A stretch of DNA of 35,479 bases from an uncultured Bacteroidales bacterium (lineage in GTDB: Bacteria; Bacteroidota; Bacteroidia; Bacteroidales; Muribaculaceae), in assembly GCA_946011725.1 (NCBI GenBank), contig CAMGBT010000018.1, forward strand, positions 1-35,479, given 5' to 3'. The translations under genes and the position numbers were made by a program. Below are positions 6,523 through 16,378 of this stretch, one piece after another. Each line of letters opens with the position of its first letter. Within the stretch, counting starts at the first letter, position 1. The notes below the pieces were generated by a model. It saw nothing but the letters and a program-made list of their open reading frames with translations, was not told the DNA's origin and did no database searches.

Positions 6523-9437
6523 ACAATATTCCAATGGAAGGTTAGTAATTTGGTTTGCTCGATTTTTTGGGCGAGCATGGCTTCGATTTTTGTTAGCAGT
6601 GATTCTTTTTTGGCGTCGACCTCGTCTTGGGCTTGGTAGAGGCTGAGGCGTTTTTCGCTGCGGCGCTTTTCCAAGTCTTTGATAATACGTTGGATGCGAA
6701 CTTTCTCTTCCAGGCGCGAGGCTTTTTTGCTTTCGCTTCGGCGCAGTTTGATTTCGGCATCGATGTCGCGCAATTCTTTTTCAAGGCCGGATTTGATGTC
6801 GTGCGCCCAATTGTCGAGCTTGTCGATTTCTTCCTCGAAGAATTTATTATTTCGTTCAGCGTTTGATTGGGCGATTTCGGCTCGTTGGGCGGATATAGCA
6901 TCGGCGATTGCGGTGGCAAATTTGTCGGCTAATTCCACATTCAGAGGTTGGTCGCTTCCGGAAAGGCGCATCATATATTCAGCGATGTCGGGCGGTACGA
7001 TTTCGCCCTTATCGGTGATGCATCCATAAAGGAGGATATCTTCTTTCTCAAAAGAGTTTATGGTGAGCAAATCCACTGTCATCCAGCCGCTTGTCCCGAC
7101 CATTTTTTTGATGAACGATACATTCAAAGGTGAATTAGTATAGTCAAATGTAACGGCTGAGATTGTGGCAGGCGATTCGCGCAGGTCGGTGAGCATATAT
7201 TGCGCAATAGGATCGCCAATGCGATATGGACGCTCGCCATCGGATAACGAAGCGGTGCGACGTTGGTCGGAGGTGATGAGTTTGTATTGTCCGAGGAATT
7301 GGTTGTACCACGTTACCGTGCCATTGCTAATACATTTGTGGACGGTGAATGAATGTTGCTCATCATTAAATTTTGCGGAGCGGGCGAAGTAGTGTCGAGT
7401 GAGCTGCCAGAAAATATCTTCAAAGAGGTTGAGCTTCTCTTTTGTAATCAAGAGGTCGGAACGTAATTTTTCCTTTACAAACTCGTCGAAGTTTTCGAGC
7501 AAAGTGGTTCGAGCTTTCAGCATCTTGTCGGAAATTTGTTGCTGAAGTTCTTCTTGCAGTTTGTCAAATGCTTGTTGGATTTCTTTTGGCGAGCGGCAGA
7601 GCTGATAAATCTGTGCGATGCGTTTCTCAAAATCAACGCCATTGCCAATAGCGCCGAGGACCTCGTCGGAGGCGCCAAACACACCACTAAATAGTTGAAA
7701 TTTTTGGTCGAGCAGTTCGTATACGCGCACATCTGCAGCGTTATCCTTGTTAAGGAAGTTAATCACCACCACGTCGAAGTTCTGGCCGTAGCGGTGGCAA
7801 CGGCCAATGCGCTGTTCGATGCGTTGAGGGTTCCAAGGCATATCATAGTTGACCACGAGGGAGCAGAACTGCAAGTTGATGCCTTCAGCCGCCGCTTCGG
7901 TGGCCAGCATTATAGTGGCTTCATCGCGGAAGTACTCAACGATGGCAGCGCGTTTGTCGGCAGCTGTCGAACCGGTGATTTTTGTAGTGCCTTTGTACTT
8001 TTCTTTCCACGCTTTATAGATGGCGGTAGAGAGTTTGTCGGAGTTTGAGCCGTTGAATAGCACCACTTTACCTTTGTAACCGCGTTTTTCGAGCAGTTCA
8101 AACAAGAAATCTTGGGTGCGACGCGATTCGGTGAAGATAAGCGCTTTTTTGGGTGCGCCGAGTTCCTGCAGTTGTGCAAATCCTTGTTTTAAACCTTCGA
8201 ATAGTTGCTCGGCTTTGGAGTTGCGTTTAATTTTGAAAGCAAGGTCGCGGAATTTTTCGAGGTCAGCGATTTCACGTTTTACACATTCGATGTCTTCCGG
8301 TGTGAGAGGTTCATCTTCTTTTGTGCCGAGATTTTCATCTTCTTCCTCATCAAGCCACTCATCGGTTTCGCTTTCGTAAGCCTCATAATCGAGACAAAAC
8401 GAATTATCTTCAACTGCATTTTCGTTTTGGCAACTTATCATATCGGAAAGCTTATCGATAAGTGCGCAAAGCGTGCCATAGATGGCGTAAGTGGATGATG
8501 CAAGCAACTTACGCAGAATCAGGGTCATCAACTGGCGCTGGCTATTTGGAAGCGCGTATAGTTTAGGCCGTTGCAGATAGTCTGAGACAAGATCGTAGAG
8601 TTCTTGCTCTTGCTTTGTGGGGAAAAACTCTTGCAAAATAGCGATACGCTTGGTGTACCGAACATATTCCAAGACCTGACGGCGAAGCGTTCGTTTGCAA
8701 AGCGGGGTAAGGCGCCGGCGCAAGTTCTCGTAGTCGGTTTGTTCCAAATTGTGATTATACTGCAATTTAAAACTTTTCAAATCGCCAAAAGCATATTCGT
8801 CAATTATACTTGTAAGACCAAATAACTCTAAAATCGAGTTTTGCAGAGGTGTGGCAGTCAACAAAATCTTCTTCCTTTCGGCGAGCGCGGATTTAATGCT
8901 GTTCGCGATTTTGTTGTTTGCTTTATAAACATTTCGAAGACGGTGAGCTTCATCAATGACCACTAAGTCCCATTTGGTCTGTTTGAGATAAGGCGCTTTG
9001 GTTCGAGCGTATTGATATGAACAGATTACGATTTCTGCACAGTCAAACGGATTGAGATTGCCACGTTCTATATAGCTATTGAATGTCTTCGACTCAAGAA
9101 TTCGTGATGGCAAGAAAAACTTTTCATAAAGTTCGGCGGCCCATTGCTTGCGGATGTTAGCCGGTGCAATGATAAGCAAGTGCCGTCTGTGCTCAGCCCA
9201 AAACTGCGATAGAATAATGCCGGCCTCAATCGTTTTGCCCAATCCTACCTCATCAGCAAGAATCGCGCCCTTTGACAACGGTGATTTGAAAGCGAACAAT
9301 GCCGCATCGATTTGATGAGGCGTAAGATCCACTTGGGCATCCTGAAGAGATGCCGTAAGCTTACCTAAATCGTTTGCAGGCAAACTGCGTGTCAACCAAT
9401 AGGCAAAATATTTGGCTTGGGGCGTACTAATATTCAT
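6519..9437 (-). CDS. SNF2-family (HepA/RapA/DrmD-like) DNA helicase, first gene of the defence operon
   Basis: A 972-residue SNF2/SF2 DNA translocase. Walker A DEVGLGKT lies at about residues 62-69, the DEAH box IDEAHRLRN at about 161-169 and LLTATPLQN at about 192-200. The C-terminal helicase lobe carries TEAAAEGINLQ and the motif VI stretch WNPQRIEQRIGRCHRYGQ. An acidic low-complexity insertion (DEWLDEEEDENLGTKEDE) separates the lobes, and the C-terminus is a long charged coiled coil (about 880-960). Architecture resembles RapA/HepA and the DrmD helicase of class 1 DISARM. It is followed without a gap by the unknown gene, mod and res, so it probably translocates on DNA for the modification/restriction complex. 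It has its own promoter at 9472-9503. The motor is secure; the role is inferred from context. Confidence 0.88.
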   Translation of the reverse strand: MNISTPQAKYFAYWLTRSLPANDLGKLTASLQDAQVDLTPHQIDAALFAFKSPLSKGAILADEVGLGKTIEAGIILSQFWAEHRRHLLIIAPANIRKQWAAELYEKFFLPSRILESKTFNSYIERGNLNPFDCAEIVICSYQYARTKAPYLKQTKWDLVVIDEAHRLRNVYKANNKIANSIKSALAERKKILLTATPLQNSILELFGLTSIIDEYAFGDLKSFKLQYNHNLEQTDYENLRRRLTPLCKRTLRRQVLEYVRYTKRIAILQEFFPTKQEQELYDLVSDYLQRPKLYALPNSQRQLMTLILRKLLASSTYAIYGTLCALIDKLSDMISCQNENAVEDNSFCLDYEAYESETDEWLDEEEDENLGTKEDEPLTPEDIECVKREIADLEKFRDLAFKIKRNSKAEQLFEGLKQGFAQLQELGAPKKALIFTESRRTQDFLFELLEKRGYKGKVVLFNGSNSDKLSTAIYKAWKEKYKGTTKITGSTAADKRAAIVEYFRDEATIMLATEAAAEGINLQFCSLVVNYDMPWNPQRIEQRIGRCHRYGQNFDVVVINFLNKDNAADVRVYELLDQKFQLFSGVFGASDEVLGAIGNGVDFEKRIAQIYQLCRSPKEIQQAFDKLQEELQQQISDKMLKARTTLLENFDEFVKEKLRSDLLITKEKLNLFEDIFWQLTRHYFARSAKFNDEQHSFTVHKCISNGTVTWYNQFLGQYKLITSDQRRTASLSDGERPYRIGDPIAQYMLTDLRESPATISAVTFDYTNSPLNVSFIKKMVGTSGWMTVDLLTINSFEKEDILLYGCITDKGEIVPPDIAEYMMRLSGSDQPLNVELADKFATAIADAISAQRAEIAQSNAERNNKFFEEEIDKLDNWAHDIKSGLEKELRDIDAEIKLRRSESKKASRLEEKVRIQRIIKDLEKRRSEKRLSLYQAQDEVDAKKESLLTKIEAMLAQKIEQTKLLTFHWNIV

Positions 9438-9471
9438 ATCATTGAAGAAAGCCGCAGAGGCTCACCTACTG

Positions 9472-9503
9472 CAAAGTTACAAAAAATAGAACAAATACAC
9501 AAT
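9472..9503 (-). promoter_or_regulatory. Promoter of the SNF2-X-mod-res operon
   Basis: The minus strand shows TAACTTTG (plus 9472-9479), a perfect -7 TAnnTTTG box, with TATTG (plus 9499-9503) about 20 nt upstream as a weaker -33 element. It lies about 35 nt before the helicase start codon and is the only promoter-like signal I find for the operon. Confidence 0.55.
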
Positions 9504-9563
9504 AGCGACGTTTTTAATTTCGCAGAATTTGACAATATTTCGCGAGCTGCGGGGGATTAATAT

Positions 9564-9605
9564 AAAAAGAGCAAGCCGCCATAAATCCAAGATTTACAGC
9601 GGCTT
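9564..9605 (-). terminator. Intrinsic terminator of tRNA-Pro
   Basis: Inverted repeat aagccgc (9573-9579) and gcggctt (9599-9605) with an inner pairing taaatc/gattta. On the minus strand it is followed closely by TTTTT (plus 9564-9568). It separates the tRNA from the defence operon. Confidence 0.75.
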
Positions 9606-9625
9606 ACTTGCTTGCTTTTGCTTAG

Positions 9626-9699
9626 TCGGGGTGACTTGACTCGAACAAGCGACCTCACGCCCCCCAGACGCGTACTCTAACCAACTGAGCTACACCCCG
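9626..9699 (-). tRNA. tRNA-Pro (anticodon GGG)
   Basis: A 74-nt cloverleaf on the minus strand. The acceptor stem CGGGGTG/CACCCCG is perfect (9693-9699 with 9627-9633) and the discriminator is A at 9626. The D-arm has GCTC...GAGT. The anticodon arm CGCGT-CTGGGGG-GCGTG places GGG at positions 34-36, and the T-loop is TTCGAGT. CCA is not encoded. It reads proline CCC/CCU codons. It has its own promoter and terminator. Confidence 0.93.
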
Positions 9700-9719
9700 T
9701 CTGTTTTTCAAAAGCGATG

Positions 9720-9751
9720 CAAAGTTAGGGACTTTTTTTGGACTGTGCAAA
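9720..9751 (-). promoter_or_regulatory. Promoter of tRNA-Pro
   Basis: On the minus strand TTTG (plus 9748-9751) and TAACTTTG (plus 9720-9727) are separated by exactly 20 nt, a textbook Bacteroidetes promoter placed about 20 nt before the mature tRNA 5' end. Confidence 0.75.
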
Positions 9752-9827
9752 TTTTTTGGCAAAAAAATTGCGAAAAAGTTGAATTTTTTATTTTTCGCGA
9801 AAATTCACATTATTATATATAAAAAGA

Positions 9828-9859
9828 TTTGCCTATGTCGGGGAAAATTACTAACTTTG
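9828..9859 (+). promoter_or_regulatory. Promoter of gyrB
   Basis: TTTG at 9828-9831, a 20-nt spacer, then TAACTTTG at 9852-9859. The gyrB ATG at 9892 follows after about 32 nt. It is divergent from the tRNA-Pro promoter. Confidence 0.8.
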
Positions 9860-9888
9860 TAGTCTGAAATTAAAAGTAACACGAATAA

Positions 9889-11823
<1,935 letters not shown>

Positions 11824-11855
11824 TTAACTTACACTCAACAACTTACCATTACGCT

Positions 11856-14171
11856 ATGGCTCGCAAAAATCAATCCTCCGCTCGACTGGCCGAAATCCGC
11901 AACGCCATCGACGCTTTCGTAGCCTCGCCTTCGGTGCCCGTGTTCAACTACAAGCAAGTGGCCTCGGCCATCAGCATCGACAACCAAAGCCAGCTGCGCA
12001 CGGTGGCGCTCTATTTGGCTGAATTAGCCTTCGACGGCAAGCTTCTTGAGGTGGGGCCCGGCCAGTACAAGTCGCCCACGCGTGCGGTGACCGCTCTGGG
12101 CACCTTTGTGCGCCTGCGCAATGGTAAGAACTCCGTGATTATCGACGACGACGGCTCGGCCATCTTCGTGGCCGAACGCAATTCGATGCACGCGCTCAAC
12201 GGCGACCGCGTCAGCGTCACTATCGCCGCGCACGTCAAAGGCCGCGAACCAGAAGCCATCGTCAACGAAATCATCGAGAAAAAAGAGCAAACCTTCATAG
12301 GCACTCTGCGCGTGGAGCGCCATATCGCCACCCTCATCCCCGACTCCAAATTCTTGGCCACCGACATCATCATCCCCCGGGCCAAGTTGCACGGCGGCAC
12401 CACCGGCGACAAGGCCGTGGTGGAGATTGTGGACTGGCCGGCGGATGCCAACTGCCCCACCGGTCGGGTGATTGACATCCTGGGCAAGACCGGCGAGAAC
12501 AACGCCGAGATGCACGCCATCTTGGCCGAGTACGGCTTGCCATACAAATATCCCGCCGCCGTGGAGAAGGCAGCCGACAGAATCCCCGATGCGATCCCGC
12601 AGGAGGAGATCGACCGCCGCATCGACATGCGCTCGGTGACCACTTTCACCATCGACCCGCACGATGCCAAGGACTTCGACGACGCGCTGTCGATTCGCTC
12701 CGTGGGCGAGGGCCAGTGGGAAGTGGGCGTGCACATTGCCGACGTCACCTACTACGTGAAGCCCGGGTCGATTATCGACCGCGAGGCCGAGGACCGCGCC
12801 ACATCGGTGTATCTGGTCGATCGCACCGTGCCGATGCTGCCCGAGCGCCTGTGCAACGGCATCTGCTCGCTGCGCCCAAACGAGGACAAGCTCACCTTCT
12901 CGGTGCTCTTCCGCATCGACGACAAGGGCAAGGTGCTCAGCTCGCAAATCGCCCGCACGGTGATTCGCTCCGACCGCCGCTTCGCCTACGAAGAAGCGCA
13001 GCAGGTGATTGAGACCGGCACCGGCGACCTCGCCGAGGAAATCCTCACCCTCGACCGCTTGGCCAAAATCCTGCGCCAACAGCGCATGGAGAACGGTTCG
13101 ATGGAGTTCGACCGCGTGGAAGTGCGCTTCGACATCGACGAAACCGGCCACCCCACCGGCGTGTACTTCAAGGAGTCGAAAGACGCTAACAAGCTCATCG
13201 AGGAGTTCATGCTGCTGGCCAACCGCACCGTGGCCGCCTTCGTGGGTCAGGTGCAAGGGCGCAAGAAGGCCAAGGCGTTCGTGTACCGCGTGCACGACTG
13301 CCCCGACCCCGAGCGGTTGGAAAACCTTGCCACCATCTCGCGCACCTTCGGCTACCGCATCAAATCGCAAGGTAACCCGCAGGACGTCAACCGCTCCATC
13401 AACAAGATGCTCACCGAGGTCAAAGGCCGCGGCGAAGAAAACTTCCTCTCCATCCTTGCCATCCGCTCCATGGCCAAGGCCATCTACACCACCGTCAACA
13501 TCGGCCACTACGGCCTGGGCTTCGAGTACTACACTCACTTCACCTCGCCCATCCGCCGCTACCCCGACATGCTGGTGCACCGCCTGTTGGAGCGCTACCT
13601 GGCCGGCGGCCGCACCGTCAGCGCCGAAAAGCTCGAGGACCTGTGCAAACATTGCTCCGACCAAGAGCAGTTGGCCGCCAACGCCGAGCGCGCCTCGATC
13701 AAGTACAAGCAAGTGGAGTATATGAACGACCACCTCGGCCAAGTATACGCCGGCACCATCTCCGGCGTGACCGAATGGGGCCTCTACGTGGAAATTGACG
13801 AGAACAAGTGCGAAGGCTTGGTGCCCATGCGCGACCTCGACGACGATTTCTACGACTTCGATGAAAAGAACTACTGCTTGGTGGGCCGCCGTCGCAACAC
13901 TCGCTACCGCCTGGGCGACCCGGTGCAAATCCAAGTGGCTCGCTGCAACCTCGACCGCAAGCAGCTCGACTTCCTGCTGGTCGATGACCGCCATCCCGCC
14001 CGCTCGCTCGAACGCCTCGGCGCGCCCGCTCCGGCCAACGCCGCCCGTCGCCCTGAGAAAAAAGGCAAAGCCAAATACTCCAAATCATCCAAACCGGCCA
14101 AGGCCTCCAAGGCGGGCAAATCCAAATCTAATAAACCATCCAAATCAGCCAAGTCGCACAAGCGTAAATAA
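11856..14171 (+). CDS. rnr: Ribonuclease R
   Basis: A 771-residue 3'-5' exoribonuclease that degrades structured RNA. An N-terminal winged-helix-like segment (about 1-75) is followed by cold-shock domains. The RNB catalytic domain begins near residue 255, with the metal-binding aspartates in DPHDAKDFDDAL (Asp267, 273, 275, 276) and the family signature HFTSPIRRYPDMLVHRLL. An S1 domain follows (AGTISGVTEWGLYVEIDENKCEG). The tail is a Lys/Ser/Ala-rich basic extension (KKGKAKYSKSSKPAKASK onward), typical of RNase R and likely to help bind RNA. The start codon ATG at 11856 has no Shine-Dalgarno, as is usual here. folB starts 8 nt after its stop, so the two are probably one transcript. Confidence 0.95.
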   Translation: MARKNQSSARLAEIRNAIDAFVASPSVPVFNYKQVASAISIDNQSQLRTVALYLAELAFDGKLLEVGPGQYKSPTRAVTALGTFVRLRNGKNSVIIDDDGSAIFVAERNSMHALNGDRVSVTIAAHVKGREPEAIVNEIIEKKEQTFIGTLRVERHIATLIPDSKFLATDIIIPRAKLHGGTTGDKAVVEIVDWPADANCPTGRVIDILGKTGENNAEMHAILAEYGLPYKYPAAVEKAADRIPDAIPQEEIDRRIDMRSVTTFTIDPHDAKDFDDALSIRSVGEGQWEVGVHIADVTYYVKPGSIIDREAEDRATSVYLVDRTVPMLPERLCNGICSLRPNEDKLTFSVLFRIDDKGKVLSSQIARTVIRSDRRFAYEEAQQVIETGTGDLAEEILTLDRLAKILRQQRMENGSMEFDRVEVRFDIDETGHPTGVYFKESKDANKLIEEFMLLANRTVAAFVGQVQGRKKAKAFVYRVHDCPDPERLENLATISRTFGYRIKSQGNPQDVNRSINKMLTEVKGRGEENFLSILAIRSMAKAIYTTVNIGHYGLGFEYYTHFTSPIRRYPDMLVHRLLERYLAGGRTVSAEKLEDLCKHCSDQEQLAANAERASIKYKQVEYMNDHLGQVYAGTISGVTEWGLYVEIDENKCEGLVPMRDLDDDFYDFDEKNYCLVGRRRNTRYRLGDPVQIQVARCNLDRKQLDFLLVDDRHPARSLERLGAPAPANAARRPEKKGKAKYSKSSKPAKASKAGKSKSNKPSKSAKSHKRK

Positions 14172-14179
14172 CCCATCAC

Positions 14180-14536
14180 ATGGCTACCACATTTATTGAA
14201 ATAGACGGCTTACGCCTCACCGCTTACCACGGTGTGTATGAGCGCGAACGCCGTGTTGGCAACGAGTTTGAGGTGTCGTTGCGTCTATTCTACGACGCAG
14301 CGCGTGCTATGGTCTCCGATAACGAAGCCGCTGCCCTGAATTATGCCGATGTAATCGAAGTGGTGCAAGAAACCATGGCCGAGCCGTGTGCACTGTTGGA
14401 ACATGCCGCTTCGAACATCCGCAACGCCCTCCAACGGCGCTTCCAAATCATCCGCGCCGGCCGAGTGACAGTAAGCAAGCTCCATCCGCCGGTGAATGCG
14501 GTATTGAACCGCGTGTCGTTCACGGTGGAATGGTGA
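14180..14536 (+). CDS. folB: Dihydroneopterin aldolase
   Basis: A 118-residue enzyme of folate synthesis that cleaves 7,8-dihydroneopterin to 6-hydroxymethyl-dihydropterin and glycolaldehyde. The N-terminal LTAYHGVYERERRVGNEFEV segment carries the substrate-binding Glu21, and the catalytic lysine is Lys100 in SKLHPPV, the same position as in characterised FolB proteins. Length is normal for the tunnel-fold family. It lies 8 nt behind rnr and just ahead of tRNA-Arg. The folate pathway partners are not in the window. Confidence 0.93.
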   Translation: MATTFIEIDGLRLTAYHGVYERERRVGNEFEVSLRLFYDAARAMVSDNEAAALNYADVIEVVQETMAEPCALLEHAASNIRNALQRRFQIIRAGRVTVSKLHPPVNAVLNRVSFTVEW

Positions 14537-14541
14537 TCCAC

Positions 14542-14613
14542 GGCCCTGTAGTTCAACGGATAGAATAGAGGTTTCCTAAACCTTAGATCCGGGTTCGATT
14601 CCCGGCGGGGCTA
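14542..14613 (+). tRNA. tRNA-Arg (anticodon CCT)
   Basis: A 72-nt cloverleaf. The acceptor GGCCCTG pairs with CGGGGCT (G-U at the terminal pair), with discriminator A at 14613. The anticodon arm GAGGT-TTCCTAA-ACCTT gives CCT at 34-36, and the T-arm CCGGG-TTCGATT-CCCGG is perfect. No CCA is encoded. It reads the AGG codon. It begins 5 nt after the folB stop and may be transcribed with it. Confidence 0.93.
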
Positions 14614-14618
14614 CATGA

Positions 14619-14646
14619 AAAAAACGCGCCAATTGGCGCGTTTTTT
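14619..14646. terminator. Bidirectional intrinsic terminator
   Basis: A perfect 12-bp stem AAAAAACGCGCC (14619-14630) / GGCGCGTTTTTT (14635-14646) with an AATT loop. It has T-runs in both directions, so it serves tRNA-Arg on the plus strand and the convergent VanZ-like gene on the minus strand. Confidence 0.9.
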
Positions 14647-14647
14647 G

Positions 14648-15043
14648 TTATGGTTTGTGGAGGATCTTTTCCACCGTGGGTGGGGCGGCGAAGTAGGCTA
14701 TGATGATGCCGATCCAGTCGGCCAGCAGGTCCACGTAGTCGCTGGGACGGTCGATGGGCAGCAGGCCTTGCACCACTTCATCCACCACGGCGAAGACGGC
14801 TACGGCCATCACCACTCGCCACACGGTGCGGCGGCCGAGGCGTGCACAGCGGTCGCGCCGCTTGCAGTCGAAGATCACTGCGCCGCAGAGGCCGCCGAAG
14901 AGCACCGCGTGGATGAGCTTGTCGAGGTAGGGGATGGGCGGCAGATTGCTCGGCTCGATGTCGGCGGGAAGCCAGGTGGCGTAGAGCACCACCGCCAGGG
15001 TCAGCAGCGAGGGCCAGAATTGAAGTAGCCGTCGGCGCAGCAT
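14648..15043 (-). CDS. VanZ-like integral membrane protein
   Basis: A 131-residue protein with four predicted membrane segments (about residues 8-25, 43-59, 74-90 and 104-120). It carries the VanZ-family polar motifs DKLIHAVLFG (41-50), DEVVQ (88-92) and the Asp-rich helix SDYVDLLADW (101-110). VanZ proteins are small membrane proteins of uncertain biochemistry; a few lower teicoplanin susceptibility, but most genomic copies have no known role. It starts 3 nt after the stop of the TlpA-like gene, so the two form an operon. This says nothing about antibiotic resistance here. Family call is good, function open. Confidence 0.85.
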   Translation of the reverse strand: MLRRRLLQFWPSLLTLAVVLYATWLPADIEPSNLPPIPYLDKLIHAVLFGGLCGAVIFDCKRRDRCARLGRRTVWRVVMAVAVFAVVDEVVQGLLPIDRPSDYVDLLADWIGIIIAYFAAPPTVEKILHKP

Positions 15044-15046
15044 GGG

Positions 15047-16048
15047 TTATTCGCCGAAGATTTTGGCCACGTCGGCTTTGAGCTCGTCGCCCTGTTTGTC
15101 GCGGGAGATGATGGTGCCGTCGGGGGCGATAATCAGGATGCAGGGGATGCCTTGGATGCCGTAGAGGTCGGTGGGGATAGTTTGGGCGTCGATGATGCAG
15201 GGCCAGGGGAGTTCGTGGCTCACGATGGCTTGGCGAGTGGCGTCGGGCTCATCCCACACTGCCACGCCGAGCACGTCCACGCCGCGGTCGTGGTATTGGG
15301 CGTAGATCTCTTTGAGCACCGCAAGTTGGCGCATGCAAGGGCCGCACCAACTGGCCCAGAAGTCCACGATCAGATAGTGGCCGTCGCGGCCCACGTAGTC
15401 GCTGAGCTTTTGGCCGTTGATTTCAAAATCGGTGTAGTGGCAACCTTCGGAAGTGGCGGCTTTGCGCTCGATGGATGCGATGGCGTTCTGCACGCGTTGC
15501 GATTGGCCGAGCGAGGGCTCGAGAGCGATGTAGCGGTTGATTTCGTCCATTTCCATGCTGCTGACGTTGCCGCAGAACAGGTAGTAGCCGATCAGGTTGT
15601 GGATGTTTTCGTCCGTAAACTTGGTGACGGCTTCGTTGTAGCGGTTGTACACGTCTTCTTGCTGCTCTTCAGAGGTAGCGGAGCGGTATTCAGCCACTAA
15701 GGGGGTGAGGACGGTGGTTTCAAACTCTACCATGCGGTCGTTGAGCGCGGTGCCCGAGGCGGTGCCCTCCTCATCGATGGCGATGGTGCCTTCTTCGAGG
15801 AAGAAGACGGCGCGACGGTTGCCGTCGATCACCAAGCGAGCCACGACGGCCTGAGGCAGTTGGCCTTCGAAGCACAGTTGGGCATTTTCCACCAGCGCGG
15901 AATCCAGTTTGGCACCGTTGTCATAATTGGTGAGGTAAGCCATAGCGCCTTCGTCGTCAACGCTCAGCGCCACATTTACTTGGTAAGAGAAAGCGGAGGC
16001 AGCCATAGCCACGGCCAGCGCCCCCAAAGAGAGTAATTTCCTAAGCAT
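15047..16048 (-). CDS. TlpA/ResA-like periplasmic thioredoxin with DUF4369 N-terminal domain
   Basis: A 333-residue thiol-disulfide oxidoreductase. A signal peptide (MLRKLLSLGALAVAMAASAF) precedes an N-terminal region resembling DUF4369, common in Bacteroidetes. The C-terminal thioredoxin domain carries the redox motif WCGPC (Trp234 to Cys238, in VDFWASWCGPCMRQL) and a cis-proline loop (GIQGIPC). An ATG 12 codons further upstream (16084) is rejected because it lies upstream of the promoter -7 box at 16073-16080. Such proteins usually sit in the periplasm, anchored or free, and reduce or isomerise disulfides. The gene is followed after 3 nt by the VanZ-like gene. Confidence 0.88.
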   Translation of the reverse strand: MLRKLLSLGALAVAMAASAFSYQVNVALSVDDEGAMAYLTNYDNGAKLDSALVENAQLCFEGQLPQAVVARLVIDGNRRAVFFLEEGTIAIDEEGTASGTALNDRMVEFETTVLTPLVAEYRSATSEEQQEDVYNRYNEAVTKFTDENIHNLIGYYLFCGNVSSMEMDEINRYIALEPSLGQSQRVQNAIASIERKAATSEGCHYTDFEINGQKLSDYVGRDGHYLIVDFWASWCGPCMRQLAVLKEIYAQYHDRGVDVLGVAVWDEPDATRQAIVSHELPWPCIIDAQTIPTDLYGIQGIPCILIIAPDGTIISRDKQGDELKADVAKIFGE

Positions 16049-16072
16049 AATCAAAAATTTTAAACACTGCGG

Positions 16073-16104
16073 CAAAGTTACCAAAAAAAAGCGAGATATG
16101 CAAG
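16073..16104 (-). promoter_or_regulatory. Promoter of the TlpA-like / VanZ-like operon
   Basis: The minus strand has TAACTTTG (plus 16073-16080), a perfect -7 box, with CTTG (plus 16101-16104) 20 nt upstream as a -33 element. The -7 box fixes the start codon at 16048. Confidence 0.65.
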
Positions 16105-16228
16105 CGGCAGCTACTTCGTTAAAGCTCAGAGCCGAAACAAAAAGGTGGACGGCGGGGTAGGTGGCTTTTTTATAACAGCTCTAAGCTTTAGCGAGGCGGC
16201 TGGCTTGGTGGGTTGGATATTAAGAAGT

Positions 16229-16260
16229 GTTAAAAGTGGGGGGGGGTAGTTAAATATAAT
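16229..16260 (+). promoter_or_regulatory. G9 tract within a GTTAAA-repeat block upstream of pilus cassette 1
   Basis: GTTAAA occurs at 16229 and 16249, flanking a run of nine G at 16238-16246, and is followed by AGTTAAATAT at 16248-16257. The -33 box lies about 10 nt further on. A closely similar block lies upstream of cassette 2 at 27439-27481. It may be a regulator-binding site, and the G-run could vary in length by slippage. Confidence 0.45.
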
Positions 16261-16267
16261 TAATTGC

Positions 16268-16299
16268 TTTGGTGGAATGGGGGCGGTGTTGTATCTTTG
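16268..16299 (+). promoter_or_regulatory. Promoter of pilus cassette 1
   Basis: TTTG at 16268-16271, a 20-nt spacer and TATCTTTG at 16292-16299 match the Bacteroidetes consensus. It implies a leader of about 70 nt containing two hairpins: ggccac/gtggcc (16301-16323) and gcccc/ggggc (16339-16355). The leader also contains a 6-codon upstream frame (16357-16377). Confidence 0.75.
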
Positions 16300-16378
16300 C
16301 GGCCACGTTGCGGCAATGTGGCCGGACCTTGTTTCTTTGCCCCGGTTTTTGGGGCTATGAGGAGTTTAACATATTAAT

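Noticed and set aside
1138-9437. DISARM or BREX system
   Set aside because: The SNF2 helicase and methylase recall DISARM, but DrmA, DrmB and DrmC are missing; BREX markers (BrxC, PglZ-type phosphatase) are absent. Mod plus Res fits type III-like restriction better.
9626-9699. Attachment-site duplication at tRNA-Pro
   Set aside because: No copy of the tRNA 3' end is visible near the far boundary of the defence operon (about 1.1 kb), and there is no integrase.
12024-13994. Very long open frame antisense to rnr (about 650 codons)
   Set aside because: A composition artefact of GC-rich codons in the true gene; the translation is Val/His/Leu/Ala-rich with no motif, whereas RNase R on the other strand is complete and canonical.
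14648-15043. Glycopeptide resistance gene
   Set aside because: VanZ-like membrane proteins are widespread in genomes without van clusters; no other van gene is nearby.
16117-16193. Invertible promoter upstream of pilus cassette 1
   Set aside because: The spacer between the inverted repeats is only 45 nt and contains no -33/-7 elements; the actual promoter lies outside at 16268-16299. Kept only as a low-interest observation.
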